DNA of 7,954 nucleotides from Methylobacter sp. (GTDB taxonomy: Bacteria; Pseudomonadota; Gammaproteobacteria; Methylococcales; Methylomonadaceae). This document shows positions 1 through 7,042 of this stretch, piece by piece. The stretch's first letter is position 1, and every line of letters starts with the position of its first letter. Where the stretch lies: assembly GCA_003158415.1 (NCBI GenBank), contig PMJA01000366.1:1-7954 (forward strand). The letters are read 5' to 3'. Made by a program: the position numbers and the translations under genes. The notes under the pieces are model-generated. The model had not been told where the DNA came from. It was given only the letters and a program-made list of their open reading frames with translations, and ran no database searches.

Positions 1-1874
1 GTCCGGCTGATCTTATTGATGATCCAAGTCAGTATGCGCTGGTAAATAGCCCTGCCATGCCCTATCAAAACCACGATATTTGTCAACCCCGATTCAGTCA
101 GGACGACGCTCGCCGCCCCCTTGGCCACATCCGTGGCGGTACTGACCGCGATACCTACCTCAGCCTGCCGAAGTGCAGGCGCATCGTTAACGCCATCACC
201 GGTCATGCCGGTGACATGGTTGGCGGCCTGAAGGTGTTGCACTACAATGTATTTATCCTCCGGAAACACTTCTGCTAAGCCATCGACATCCGCCAATAGG
301 TCTTCCTCCTTTGGGTTTGTGTGCTCACCTGCTGCCTTCAGATCGGCCATTCGGTGAATGCAAGGCAGCCCAACTTCATTCCCAATTGCACTTGCAACTG
401 GCAACGCATCACCAGTAAGCATCTTGACCGAAACACCCAAATCTTTAAGTTCGGCAATCAGTTGCTTGGCATCAGGCCGAGGCGGATCATTGAGTGTCAC
501 TAGCCCAAGTAACGTAAGGCTGCCCCCATCAGGACCTTGTGCCACGGCTAAGGTGCGGTAACCCTTGGATGATGAAGTCTCGACCAGCGCCGCAATGGCC
601 GGTGGCAATGAGCCGCACAATTGGGTAATCGTTTCCACTGCGCCTTTCATCACTCGTAACCGCTGTCCATTCTGTTCAACTAAGGCTTCCGTGCGCCTGT
701 TTTTGGCATCAAACGGCACAAACGAGTCTTTAATGACCGCAGGTTTGTCGATGTAGAGGCCTCGCTCTTTTGTCGCCGCAACAAAGGCCAAATCAATCGG
801 ATCTTGGTTAGACTCTTTAGAAGCCAGCAAGCCCGCGTACAGTACGCTTGCTTCCGTTGCGTCCCCAACGGGTATCACGCCCGTGACAGCAAGTTGGTTC
901 ATCGTGATGGTGCCTGTTTTGTCGGCGCACAGCACATCCATCGTTGCTGCATCCTCCACGGCACTGAGGCGCGTCACCAATACACCGTGCTTCGCCAAAT
1001 CCTTCGAGCCTAAAGCCATGCTGACGGTGAACATAACCGGTAAGGCAACCGGCACTGCGCTCATCAATAAAACCAGCATTAATGGCGCTATCTGTTGGAG
1101 CGGCAAGCCATGCATCCATGCAAGCCCAATCACTACGCTGAGCAATATGCCCACTATAACGAAAAGCCAGCGGACAACCTTGATGATCACTATTTCAATA
1201 TGCAGTTTCGGTTGGGCTTTCTGCACCAGTTCAGTCGTTCGGCCCAAGTAAGTCTTCGACCCCGTCACTAAAACCACTCCGTTGCCTTCGCCACTGCGCA
1301 CGATAGACCCTGAAGAGAGTACACCGCCAGGAACCGTGTCAACATCCTTCGATTCGCCGGTCAGGGATGACTGGTCAATGGTCAAGGTCCCGGTCAACAG
1401 CTTGACATCCGCCGGAATGATGTCGCCAGAGCGCAGACGGACAATATCGCCGGGCACCAGCTCACGGGATGGTATGACCTGCCAAGTCGCATCACGCAGG
1501 ACGCGGGCGCTAACCTGTAAGCGCTGCCGTAGCGCTTCAACAACACCTGTGGCACGGCGTTCTTGGGTATAACTTAAAACCGCATTAACCACCAATAGCA
1601 CACTGACCACAACGAGATCGGCAATATTCCCGAGCACAGCGGACAATAAGATGATCAATTCGAGCATCCACGCGGACATTCCCCAGAATTTGCCTAAAAA
1701 AACAAGCAGCGGATGCGTTTTGGTTATGGGTACTTCGTTGTAACCATATTTCTTCCTACGTTCAGACACCTCATTGGTTGCGAGCCCAATCTTAGCCACG
1801 ACATGGAGAGCCGCAAGCGTATCGGGAACCGATGCCTTTAAGAGAAGTTCTGGTGTCAGCGTGTTGGTTTTCAT
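1..1874 (-). CDS. P3A-type (plasma-membrane H+-ATPase-like) P-type ATPase, C-terminus cut by window edge
   Basis: ATP-driven inner-membrane cation pump, probably proton-exporting. 624 codons are visible and the gene continues past position 1. In order: an N-terminal stretch typical of the family (FLGKFWG near residue 59), M1-M2 at about 65-102, the actuator-domain TGES at 172-175, M3 at about 232-252, M4 with PVALP at 275-279, the phosphorylation motif DKTGT with Asp318, an N-domain PFD...RRTEA stretch followed by KGA at 410-412, MLTGD at 485-489, and the hinge motif GDGVND at 559-564. The short actuator insert and the RTEA-type N-domain favour P3A over Ca2+ or heavy-metal pumps; no N-terminal metal-binding CxxC domain is present. 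M5-M10, including the M6 Asp expected in proton pumps, are off-window, so ion specificity cannot be confirmed. The start is set by an AGGAAG ribosome site (1886-1881) 6 nt before the ATG. It is transcribed divergently from the zinc-receptor gene. All catalytic motifs in view are intact. Confidence 0.93.
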   Translation of the reverse strand, partial: MKTNTLTPELLLKASVPDTLAALHVVAKIGLATNEVSERRKKYGYNEVPITKTHPLLVFLGKFWGMSAWMLELIILLSAVLGNIADLVVVSVLLVVNAVLSYTQERRATGVVEALRQRLQVSARVLRDATWQVIPSRELVPGDIVRLRSGDIIPADVKLLTGTLTIDQSSLTGESKDVDTVPGGVLSSGSIVRSGEGNGVVLVTGSKTYLGRTTELVQKAQPKLHIEIVIIKVVRWLFVIVGILLSVVIGLAWMHGLPLQQIAPLMLVLLMSAVPVALPVMFTVSMALGSKDLAKHGVLVTRLSAVEDAATMDVLCADKTGTITMNQLAVTGVIPVGDATEASVLYAGLLASKESNQDPIDLAFVAATKERGLYIDKPAVIKDSFVPFDAKNRRTEALVEQNGQRLRVMKGAVETITQLCGSLPPAIAALVETSSSKGYRTLAVAQGPDGGSLTLLGLVTLNDPPRPDAKQLIAELKDLGVSVKMLTGDALPVASAIGNEVGLPCIHRMADLKAAGEHTNPKEEDLLADVDGLAEVFPEDKYIVVQHLQAANHVTGMTGDGVNDAPALRQAEVGIAVSTATDVAKGAASVVLTESGLTNIVVLIGHGRAIYQRILTWIINKISR

Positions 1875-2011
1875 CGTTTACTTCCTGTTAAGCAACTTTG
1901 AGACGAGACCGGGATCACGTCAAAACCTTAAAAAGAATCACTTTAGTCCCAAAATTAACTGCAGTCAGTACGGCAGCACACATAGCAGGGTTTGAAGCAA
2001 CAGTGTTCTAG

Positions 2012-2049
2012 ATTCCGGCCAGCCCTCGCTATGCTCTCCCTGCTGGAAT
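2012..2049. repeat. Imperfect REP-like hairpin
   Basis: ATTCCGGC (2012-2019) pairs with GCTGGAAT (2042-2049) to give an 8-bp stem with one G-T wobble and a 22-nt loop. The GATTCC...GGAATGATG outline resembles the dispersed GATTCC(n)GGAATGACG-type hairpins common between genes of beta- and gamma-proteobacteria; that resemblance is from memory. No T-run follows on either strand, so it is not a standard terminator. It sits just upstream of the zinc-receptor promoter. Confidence 0.4.
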
Positions 2050-2064
2050 GATGATTTTGTTTAT

Positions 2065-2093
2065 TTGTTGTCTAATAAGCGTTATGTTATATT
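2065..2093 (+). promoter_or_regulatory. Sigma70-type promoter of the zinc receptor gene
   Basis: A -35-like TTGTTG (2065-2070) is followed after exactly 17 bp by a -10-like TATATT (2088-2093), which matches TATAAT at 5 of 6 positions. Transcription would start near 2100, giving a leader of about 20 nt before the ATG at 2120. The -10 box lies inside the Zur dyad, the classic geometry for repression by blocking RNA polymerase. The promoter is predicted from sequence alone. Confidence 0.6.
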
Positions 2094-2099
2094 ATAACA
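2085..2099. promoter_or_regulatory. Zur-box operator (zinc uptake regulator site)
   Basis: TGTTATA-T-TATAACA is a perfect 7-1-7 inverted repeat. It matches the core of the proteobacterial Zur operator, TGTTATAnTATAACA, as known from znuA/znuC-type promoters; the flanking bases match less well. It overlaps the predicted -10 box and ends 20 bp before the start codon of a ZnuD-like receptor, so site and target gene support each other. Inference: Zur with bound zinc represses the receptor and zinc starvation releases it. A Fur site is less likely, since the dyad lacks the GATAAT-ATTATC pattern. Confidence 0.82.
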
Positions 2100-2119
2100 A
2101 TAGTTGATAGGAAGTTACG

Positions 2120-4300
2120 ATGTATAAAAAACTCATTTTTATGGCGGTCTCTGCCGGAACCTTTGCCTTGCCTGCCCGTGCCGATGAGCAGCCGGTAGAA
2201 CTGGAGCCGGTGATCGTCACCTCGCCCTTGCGAACCACCGCGCCGATGACCGTGCTGGAAGGCGACGAGCTGACCCTGAAAATGGGTCACAGCATCGGCG
2301 AGACGTTGAAACAGGAGCAGGGCATTACCAGCCAGTCGTTCGGCCCCGGCGTTGGCACGCCGGTGATACGCGGTCAAAGCGGCCCCCGTGTGCGGGTGTT
2401 GTCCAACGGTATTGGCAGCAATGACGTGTCGCAGTTAAGTCCGGATCATGCCACCAGTATCGAGCCGTCTATGGCCGAGCGCATTGAAGTGCTGCGCGGG
2501 CCTGCGACTTTGTTGTACGGTAGCGGGGCGATGGGCGGCGTGGTCAATATCATCGATAATCGCATTCCCACTCATTTATATACCAAGCCGTTGAATGCCG
2601 ATTTCGAACAGAGTTATGATTCAGCGTTCAATGAATCCAGTACAGCGCTTAAAACAGAGGGAAGTAAGGGGAGCTGGGCTTATCATCTGGACGGCTTGTT
2701 TCGCGACCGGGGCGATATGGCAATCGGCGGCACGGCTATCGATGCACCCAAAGCACAAGCGTTAGACCCCACGCTGACGGTGGTGAACAATACGCACGGC
2801 GTCATACCCAATACCTTTGCCGAGACCACCAACGGCTCGGCGGGGGGGGCGTACATCGGCGATGCGGGATTTGCCGGTCTATCCTTCAATCAACTGCATA
2901 ACAATTACGGTATCGCCCCGGATGGCGGCTTCACCAACGGCTATGCAGACCCCAACGTCCGTATCGACATTCGGCAAAAGAAGTACGATTTCAAGAGTGA
3001 ATTGAACAATCCTTTTAGTTTTGCGGATAAGGTCAGTATGCGCATGGGCTACACCGATTATTATCACACTGAACTGGACGGCGGCGTACCGGGGATACCG
3101 TTCGGGCCGGGCACGGCATTCAGCAACAAAACTTACGAAGGGCGTGTAGAACTGACCCATAAGGCCATCGGGCCGTTTAAGGGCGCGGTCGGTTTTCAGG
3201 CGATTTCCAGCCAATTTGCCGCCTTCAATTTTCCGGCTGGCGGTGTGCCTACGGTTGATCTTCCGACCACCCCCATGACGGCAACCAACATAGTTCCCGC
3301 CACGCAGAGCAACAGTTTCGGGTTATTCGGCCTGGAGTCCTTTAATGTCGGGCCGGTGATTTACCAGCTAGGGGCGCGGGTGGAAGAAATGTCGCTTAAT
3401 CCTGCGCTCACCAGCAGTTATATTGCGCCCTTCGGCTCGACGGTGGGTTCATCCTATAACTACACGCCGGTCAGCGCCTCCGCTTCGGGTTTATGGAAAG
3501 TCGATAAACGCAACAGCCTGAATTTGGGGATCACCCGCTCCCAACGTGCGCCGCAGGTGCAGGAACTGTTTGCCAACGGCTATCACGACGCCACTCGCAG
3601 CTATGAGTTAGGCGATCCGGGTTTGCAAATGGAAACCTCCTATAACCTGGATCTGGGCTACAAATTCAAAACCGACTGGGTGCGGGCCGAACTGGATTTA
3701 TTTAATAACTGGGCGAACAATTACATTTACCAGCAACGCACCGGCTATTTCGTTCCTCCAGGTTTTACGCCAACGTCAGGTGGTCTGCCCTTAACCAACG
3801 CCCAGTGCCAACTTGCATCTCCCGATGGCGCCTGTACCCCGGTGACTGCCAGTATGCAGGGCGACGCCATTTTCAGGGGCTACGAAAGCAAGCTGGTGTT
3901 TCCGGTGATGGAAAACCGCCACGGCATCGTCGATCTCACCTTGTTCAGCGATTACACGCGCGGCACGTTCATTAACGGCGGCAATGTGCCGCGCATGCCG
4001 CCGCTACGCTTCGGCTTTCAATGGGACTATAGCAAACAGCAATGGTCGGGCAATCTGCGCTTCACCCGCGCCCAGGCCCAGAATGATCCGGGCGCCAACG
4101 ACACATCCACGGCAGGCTATTATTTATTGACCGTCGGCGGTGAATATCAAATCAAGGATTTTCACGACAGTAAAGTCACGCTGTTCCTCAAGGGCAACAA
4201 CCTGCTCAATGAAAATATCCGCAACTCGGTTTCTTATTTGCGTAACTTCTCGCCGGAGCCTGGGCGCGGCGCGCAAGTTGGGGTGCGTATAACTTATTGA
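2120..4300 (+). CDS. znuD: TonB-dependent outer-membrane receptor, ZnuD-like (zinc uptake)
   Basis: Outer-membrane beta-barrel that imports a ligand using TonB-ExbB-ExbD energy; zinc is the probable ligand. 726 residues, a normal full length for the family. A signal peptide occupies residues 1-21 (cleavage likely after ALPARA), followed by a TonB-box-like EPVIVTSP at 29-36 and a plug domain at about 40-150. The plug contains VIRGQSGPRVRVL, the segment NDVSQLSPDHA (101-111), IEVLRGPATLLYGSGAMGGVVN and DNRIP, a pattern characteristic of the ZnuD group. The Asp109-His110 pair corresponds, as far as I recall, to plug residues at a zinc site in neisserial ZnuD. The barrel ends in the usual terminal aromatic residue (ITY). 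Two cysteines in the NAQCQL...GACTP loop could form an external disulfide. I see no long His-rich loop such as occurs in some relatives. The start is supported by AGGAAG (2109-2114), 5 nt before the ATG. The Zur box at its promoter strongly supports the zinc role. Other metals remain possible. Confidence 0.9.
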   Translation: MYKKLIFMAVSAGTFALPARADEQPVELEPVIVTSPLRTTAPMTVLEGDELTLKMGHSIGETLKQEQGITSQSFGPGVGTPVIRGQSGPRVRVLSNGIGSNDVSQLSPDHATSIEPSMAERIEVLRGPATLLYGSGAMGGVVNIIDNRIPTHLYTKPLNADFEQSYDSAFNESSTALKTEGSKGSWAYHLDGLFRDRGDMAIGGTAIDAPKAQALDPTLTVVNNTHGVIPNTFAETTNGSAGGAYIGDAGFAGLSFNQLHNNYGIAPDGGFTNGYADPNVRIDIRQKKYDFKSELNNPFSFADKVSMRMGYTDYYHTELDGGVPGIPFGPGTAFSNKTYEGRVELTHKAIGPFKGAVGFQAISSQFAAFNFPAGGVPTVDLPTTPMTATNIVPATQSNSFGLFGLESFNVGPVIYQLGARVEEMSLNPALTSSYIAPFGSTVGSSYNYTPVSASASGLWKVDKRNSLNLGITRSQRAPQVQELFANGYHDATRSYELGDPGLQMETSYNLDLGYKFKTDWVRAELDLFNNWANNYIYQQRTGYFVPPGFTPTSGGLPLTNAQCQLASPDGACTPVTASMQGDAIFRGYESKLVFPVMENRHGIVDLTLFSDYTRGTFINGGNVPRMPPLRFGFQWDYSKQQWSGNLRFTRAQAQNDPGANDTSTAGYYLLTVGGEYQIKDFHDSKVTLFLKGNNLLNENIRNSVSYLRNFSPEPGRGAQVGVRITY

Positions 4301-4301
4301 T

Positions 4302-4322
4302 AATACCTCCAGATCTGGTATT
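4302..4322. repeat. Small dyad after the receptor gene
   Basis: AATACC (4302-4307) is the reverse complement of GGTATT (4317-4322), with a 9-nt loop. An alternative fold uses the internal 10-bp palindrome CCAGATCTGG (4309-4318). It starts 2 nt after the receptor stop codon but has no T-tract after it, so it is a weak terminator candidate at best. It could equally be an RNA-stability hairpin or a protein-binding dyad. Confidence 0.35.
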
Positions 4323-4326
4323 CTGA

Positions 4327-4342
4327 GATGTAGCTCTACATC
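4327..4342. repeat. Second small dyad upstream of ppk2
   Basis: GATGTAG (4327-4333) and CTACATC (4336-4342) form a perfect 7-bp inverted repeat separated by CT; as RNA this would be at most a 6-bp stem with a 4-nt loop. It follows the previous dyad by 4 nt and lies about 50 nt before the ppk2 start codon. No T-run follows. It could be an operator or a leader hairpin; its function is unknown. Confidence 0.35.
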
Positions 4343-4393
4343 AAGGAACGCAGATAGCATTAATTTGTACATTACCAATAAGGAAACGCAAAC

Positions 4394-5245
4394 ATGAACT
4401 ATCGTAAAGAATTTATCGTCGAACCCGGTAAAAAGGTTCATCTGGACAAAATTGATCCTTCGTACACCGACAAGCACGAGTCCCACGAAACGGCGCTGCC
4501 GAAGATACAGGAACACCTTGCCCGTATGGACAAGCTACAATATTTGCTTTATGCCGATGGCGATCAGTCACTGCTGGTGGTGTTGCAGGCCTTGGATGCC
4601 GCTGGTAAAGACGGGGTGGTGCGGCATTTGTTCAGCGGCATAAACCCGCAGGGAATATCCGTGTTCAGTTTCAAGCAGCCCAGCAAGGCCGAAGCGGCCC
4701 ACGATTTTCTCTGGCGCACCCACCAGTGCGCGCCAGCTAAGGGTGAGATCGTGATTTTCAACCGCTCGCACTACGAGGATGTTCTTGTTGTGCGCGTACA
4801 CAAGCTGGCGGAAAAGGCGGTTTGGTCCAAGCGCTACGATTTGATCAATGATTTCGAGAAAATGCTGACTAGCAACGGCACCCGGATTCTGAAGTTTTTG
4901 CTACACATCAGCCCGGAGGAGCAGCTGGCGCGCTTCAAACAGCGGCTCGACGATCCGACTAAAAATTGGAAAATCACTGATGCCGACTACACCGAGCGCG
5001 AGTTATGGCCCGAATATATTGATGCCTACGAGGATGCTCTGGAACTGACCAGCACTCCCCATGCGCCGTGGTATATTATCCCGGCAAATCACAAATGGTT
5101 CCGCGATCTCGCCATCTCGGAGATTATTGCGGATACGCTGGACGAGATGGGTCTAAAACTGCCGCCTACACATGTGAACATGGAAGAAATCTTTATCAAG
5201 TATCATGCTGCCGAGCAAAAGCAGGCAGACGAAAAGAATGGCTAA
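4394..5245 (+). CDS. ppk2: PPK2-family polyphosphate:nucleotide phosphotransferase (class III-like)
   Basis: Cytoplasmic kinase that transfers phosphate between inorganic polyphosphate and nucleotides. Class III members phosphorylate AMP and ADP with polyphosphate, which restores ATP. 283 residues, normal for one-domain PPK2. The Walker A-like loop is DAAGKDG at 68-74 (Lys72), followed by VVRHLFSGINPQGISVFSFK, which is typical of the class III-like subgroup. The Walker B/base-binding segment FNRSHYEDVLV covers 122-132 (Asp129). The lid region SPEEQLARFKQRLDDPTKNWK covers about 173-193, and the APWYIIP segment lies at 224-230. All expected catalytic residues are present. The start follows AAGGAA (4380-4385) by 8 nt. 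It lies 93 bp after the receptor gene with no clear terminator between, and 12 nt before the chosen sulP start, so co-transcription with the transporter is likely. The direction and nucleotide preference cannot be proven from sequence alone. Confidence 0.92.
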   Translation: MNYRKEFIVEPGKKVHLDKIDPSYTDKHESHETALPKIQEHLARMDKLQYLLYADGDQSLLVVLQALDAAGKDGVVRHLFSGINPQGISVFSFKQPSKAEAAHDFLWRTHQCAPAKGEIVIFNRSHYEDVLVVRVHKLAEKAVWSKRYDLINDFEKMLTSNGTRILKFLLHISPEEQLARFKQRLDDPTKNWKITDADYTERELWPEYIDAYEDALELTSTPHAPWYIIPANHKWFRDLAISEIIADTLDEMGLKLPPTHVNMEEIFIKYHAAEQKQADEKNG

Positions 5246-5257
5246 CCGGAGATGGCT

Positions 5258-6916
5258 ATGCGCCTGAACTTTTTCGCAGGCCTTAGGCCTTTAAACCGTG
5301 CCGGAGCGATCCGCGATGCCCTCGCCGGATTGACTTTGGCATCAATGAATATTCCTCAGGTGCTGGGCTATACCCGTATCGCAGGCACTCCCGCAGTAAC
5401 CGGACTCTACACGGTGCTGCTGCCGCTGCTTATGTTCGCTGTCTTCGGTTCTTCGCGCCATCTGGTCGTCGCTGCCGATTCGGCAACGGCGGCTATTTTC
5501 TCCAGTGGATTGTCCGGCATGGCTCCGCAAGCCAGCGTGAAATATATGGCTTTAGTGGGCATGGTCGCGCTGCTGACCGCCGCGCTGCTGTTGCTGGCGC
5601 GGATTTTCAAGCTCGGTTTTCTCGCCGATTTTCTTTCGCGTACCGTGCTGGTCGGGTTTCTTACCGGCGTTGGCTTCCAGATCGGTATCGCTATGCTGGG
5701 TTCAATGTCCGGCATACCCGTGACGGCGCACAAAACCATTGAGCAACTGCAACAGGTCACAGTTGGCCTAATGCAGGTCAATCTTCCCACGCTCGGCCTA
5801 TCGTTGTTGGTGGTAAGCTGTATTCTCGGCTTTCGCCACTTTCTGCCGCGACTGCCCGTACCGCTTGTTGTGGTGGTAACGGGAATAAGCGTCAGCTATG
5901 TTTACGATTTTGCTGGTCACGGCATCGCCGTCATCGGGCCGGTACCCGGTGGATTGCCGTCGCTGGTATTTCCTGCCGTAAGCTGGGGCGAGCTGCTTAA
6001 ATTGATCCCTATCGCCTTATCCTGCTTCGTGATTATTATCGCCCAAAGCGCGGCGACTTCCCGGGTATTCGCCGTGCGTCATCATGAGCGCGTGGATGAG
6101 GATGACGATATTTTGGGCTTGTCGGCGGCGAATGCAGCCGCCGCGTTGTCCGGGGCCTTCGTGGTCAACGGCAGTCCCACGCAGACGGCGATGGCGGATC
6201 TGGCTGGCGCCCGCAGCCAGCTTGCGCAGCTTACGTTCGCAGGCATCGTGCTGCTGGTGCTGCTGTTTTTTACCGGGCCGCTGCAGTATCTGCCCCGTAG
6301 CGTGCTCGCCGGCATCGTCTTCACTATCGCTATTGGATTGGTCGATTTTCGCAGCCTGCGCGACATTCGTAGCGAGAGTCCGGGCGAATTCAGGCTGGCT
6401 CTGGTCACGGCTGCGGTAGTGACGTTGGTCGGGCTGGAACAAGGCATACTGCTGGCGGTCGCGTTGTCGCTGTTGCGGCATGTTCATCACAGTTATCGCC
6501 CGAATACGATGGTGCTGACGCCGGATGGGTCAGGTCAATGGCTGCTAGTGTCGGCGACGCCGGGGGTTGAGACAGAACCTGGGCTGGTGATCTACCGGTT
6601 CGGCGCGGATTTGTTCTACGCCAACGACAACCGTTTCACCGATGAAGTACGTGCGCTGATAGAACAGGCGCCGACCCCGGTACGCTGGTTTGTGGTCGAC
6701 GCATCCGCGATGACGGACATTGACTATTCCGCCGCGCGTTCCTTGCGTGATCTGTGCGACGACCTGAAGAGCCGCAAGGTCAATTTGGTCTTCGGACGCG
6801 TCAACATTTATCTGCGGGAGGATATGAACCGGCATGGCATTACGGCGGTCATCGGCGAGAAATTTATTTTCTCGACGCTGCACGATGCGCTGGCTGCGGT
6901 GCGCGGCAATGAATAA
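5258..6916 (+). CDS. SulP/SLC26-family anion transporter with C-terminal STAS domain
   Basis: Inner-membrane anion carrier of the sulfate-permease family; members move sulfate, bicarbonate, chloride or dicarboxylates, and the substrate here is undetermined. 552 residues, normal length. The N-terminus shows the family hallmark DALAGLTLASMNIPQ (from about residue 20) and GLYT. The TM3 anion-site region SSRHLVVAADSATAA lies at about 65-79. Some 12-14 hydrophobic segments extend to about 408, including VVNGSPTQTAMADLAGARSQ (about 302-320). The STAS domain covers about 430-548, with the hallmark VVDASAMTDIDYSAARSL near 479-496. A His/acid-rich cytoplasmic loop (VRHHERVDEDDD) lies at about 273-284. 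An ATG at 5252 is also in frame, but the GGAG ribosome site (5248-5251) abuts it directly; the ATG at 5258 has the proper 6-nt spacing and is preferred. The gene follows ppk2 by 12 nt, which suggests a bicistronic pair. STAS domains in this family influence transport and protein contacts. Confidence 0.9.
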   Translation: MRLNFFAGLRPLNRAGAIRDALAGLTLASMNIPQVLGYTRIAGTPAVTGLYTVLLPLLMFAVFGSSRHLVVAADSATAAIFSSGLSGMAPQASVKYMALVGMVALLTAALLLLARIFKLGFLADFLSRTVLVGFLTGVGFQIGIAMLGSMSGIPVTAHKTIEQLQQVTVGLMQVNLPTLGLSLLVVSCILGFRHFLPRLPVPLVVVVTGISVSYVYDFAGHGIAVIGPVPGGLPSLVFPAVSWGELLKLIPIALSCFVIIIAQSAATSRVFAVRHHERVDEDDDILGLSAANAAAALSGAFVVNGSPTQTAMADLAGARSQLAQLTFAGIVLLVLLFFTGPLQYLPRSVLAGIVFTIAIGLVDFRSLRDIRSESPGEFRLALVTAAVVTLVGLEQGILLAVALSLLRHVHHSYRPNTMVLTPDGSGQWLLVSATPGVETEPGLVIYRFGADLFYANDNRFTDEVRALIEQAPTPVRWFVVDASAMTDIDYSAARSLRDLCDDLKSRKVNLVFGRVNIYLREDMNRHGITAVIGEKFIFSTLHDALAAVRGNE

Positions 6917-7042
6917 TAGTGTTGCTTGTTACGCCTGGATATAATAGCGTTCGCTTTTATTTAACCCTAGGGCTTGGTGTAAGAACCGTTGCGCAAAGCG
7001 ACCGAAATCACCGGGCCACATCCTGATACATTGAGAGCATAA
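6917..7042. other. Intergenic spacer between sulP and the OmpA-like lipoprotein gene
   Basis: A 126-bp non-coding spacer. It holds a perfect TATAAT at 6940-6945 and a tiny dyad AGCG-TT-CGCT (6946-6955) followed by TTT, too short to be a trustworthy terminator. The downstream gene's ribosome site, GAGAG (7033-7037), lies 5 nt before its ATG and is weak. Nothing else is recognised. Confidence 0.5.
6940..6945 (+). promoter_or_regulatory. Candidate -10 box for the lipoprotein gene
   Basis: A perfect TATAAT lies about 98 bp before the start codon. A TG dinucleotide sits two bases further upstream than needed by one extra base, so it is not a strict extended -10. No good -35 hexamer is found at 15-18 bp. 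The gene probably has its own promoter here, separate from ppk2-sulP, but the call rests mainly on the -10 match. Confidence 0.35.

Larger units (their letters stand above)
1875..2119. other. Divergent intergenic region between ATPase and TonB receptor genes
   Basis: This 245-bp spacer separates two divergent genes. The receptor-proximal 60 bp hold a promoter and Zur-box dyad (listed separately), and the middle holds an imperfect REP-like hairpin. The ATPase-proximal part carries the AGGAAG ribosome site at 1881-1886. I see no convincing -35/-10 pair for the leftward gene close to its start. A perfect TATAAT on the minus strand lies within the Zur dyad (2096-2091), but it has a poor -35 partner and would imply a leader of roughly 200 nt. 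No open reading frame here looks real. Confidence 0.7.

Noticed and set aside
1..1874. Heavy-metal (P1B) efflux ATPase paired with the zinc receptor
   Set aside because: There is no N-terminal CxxC metal domain and no CPC/CPx motif in M4 (PVALP instead), and the RRTEA N-domain signature fits P3A proton pumps.
2085..2099. Fur box for an iron-siderophore receptor
   Set aside because: The dyad has the 7-1-7 TGTTATA/TATAACA form of Zur sites and lacks the GATAAT-type hexamers of Fur boxes. The receptor's plug sequence is also ZnuD-like.
4300..4394. Riboswitch in the ppk2 leader
   Set aside because: At most two short stems fit in 93 nt and no conserved aptamer pattern is recognised.
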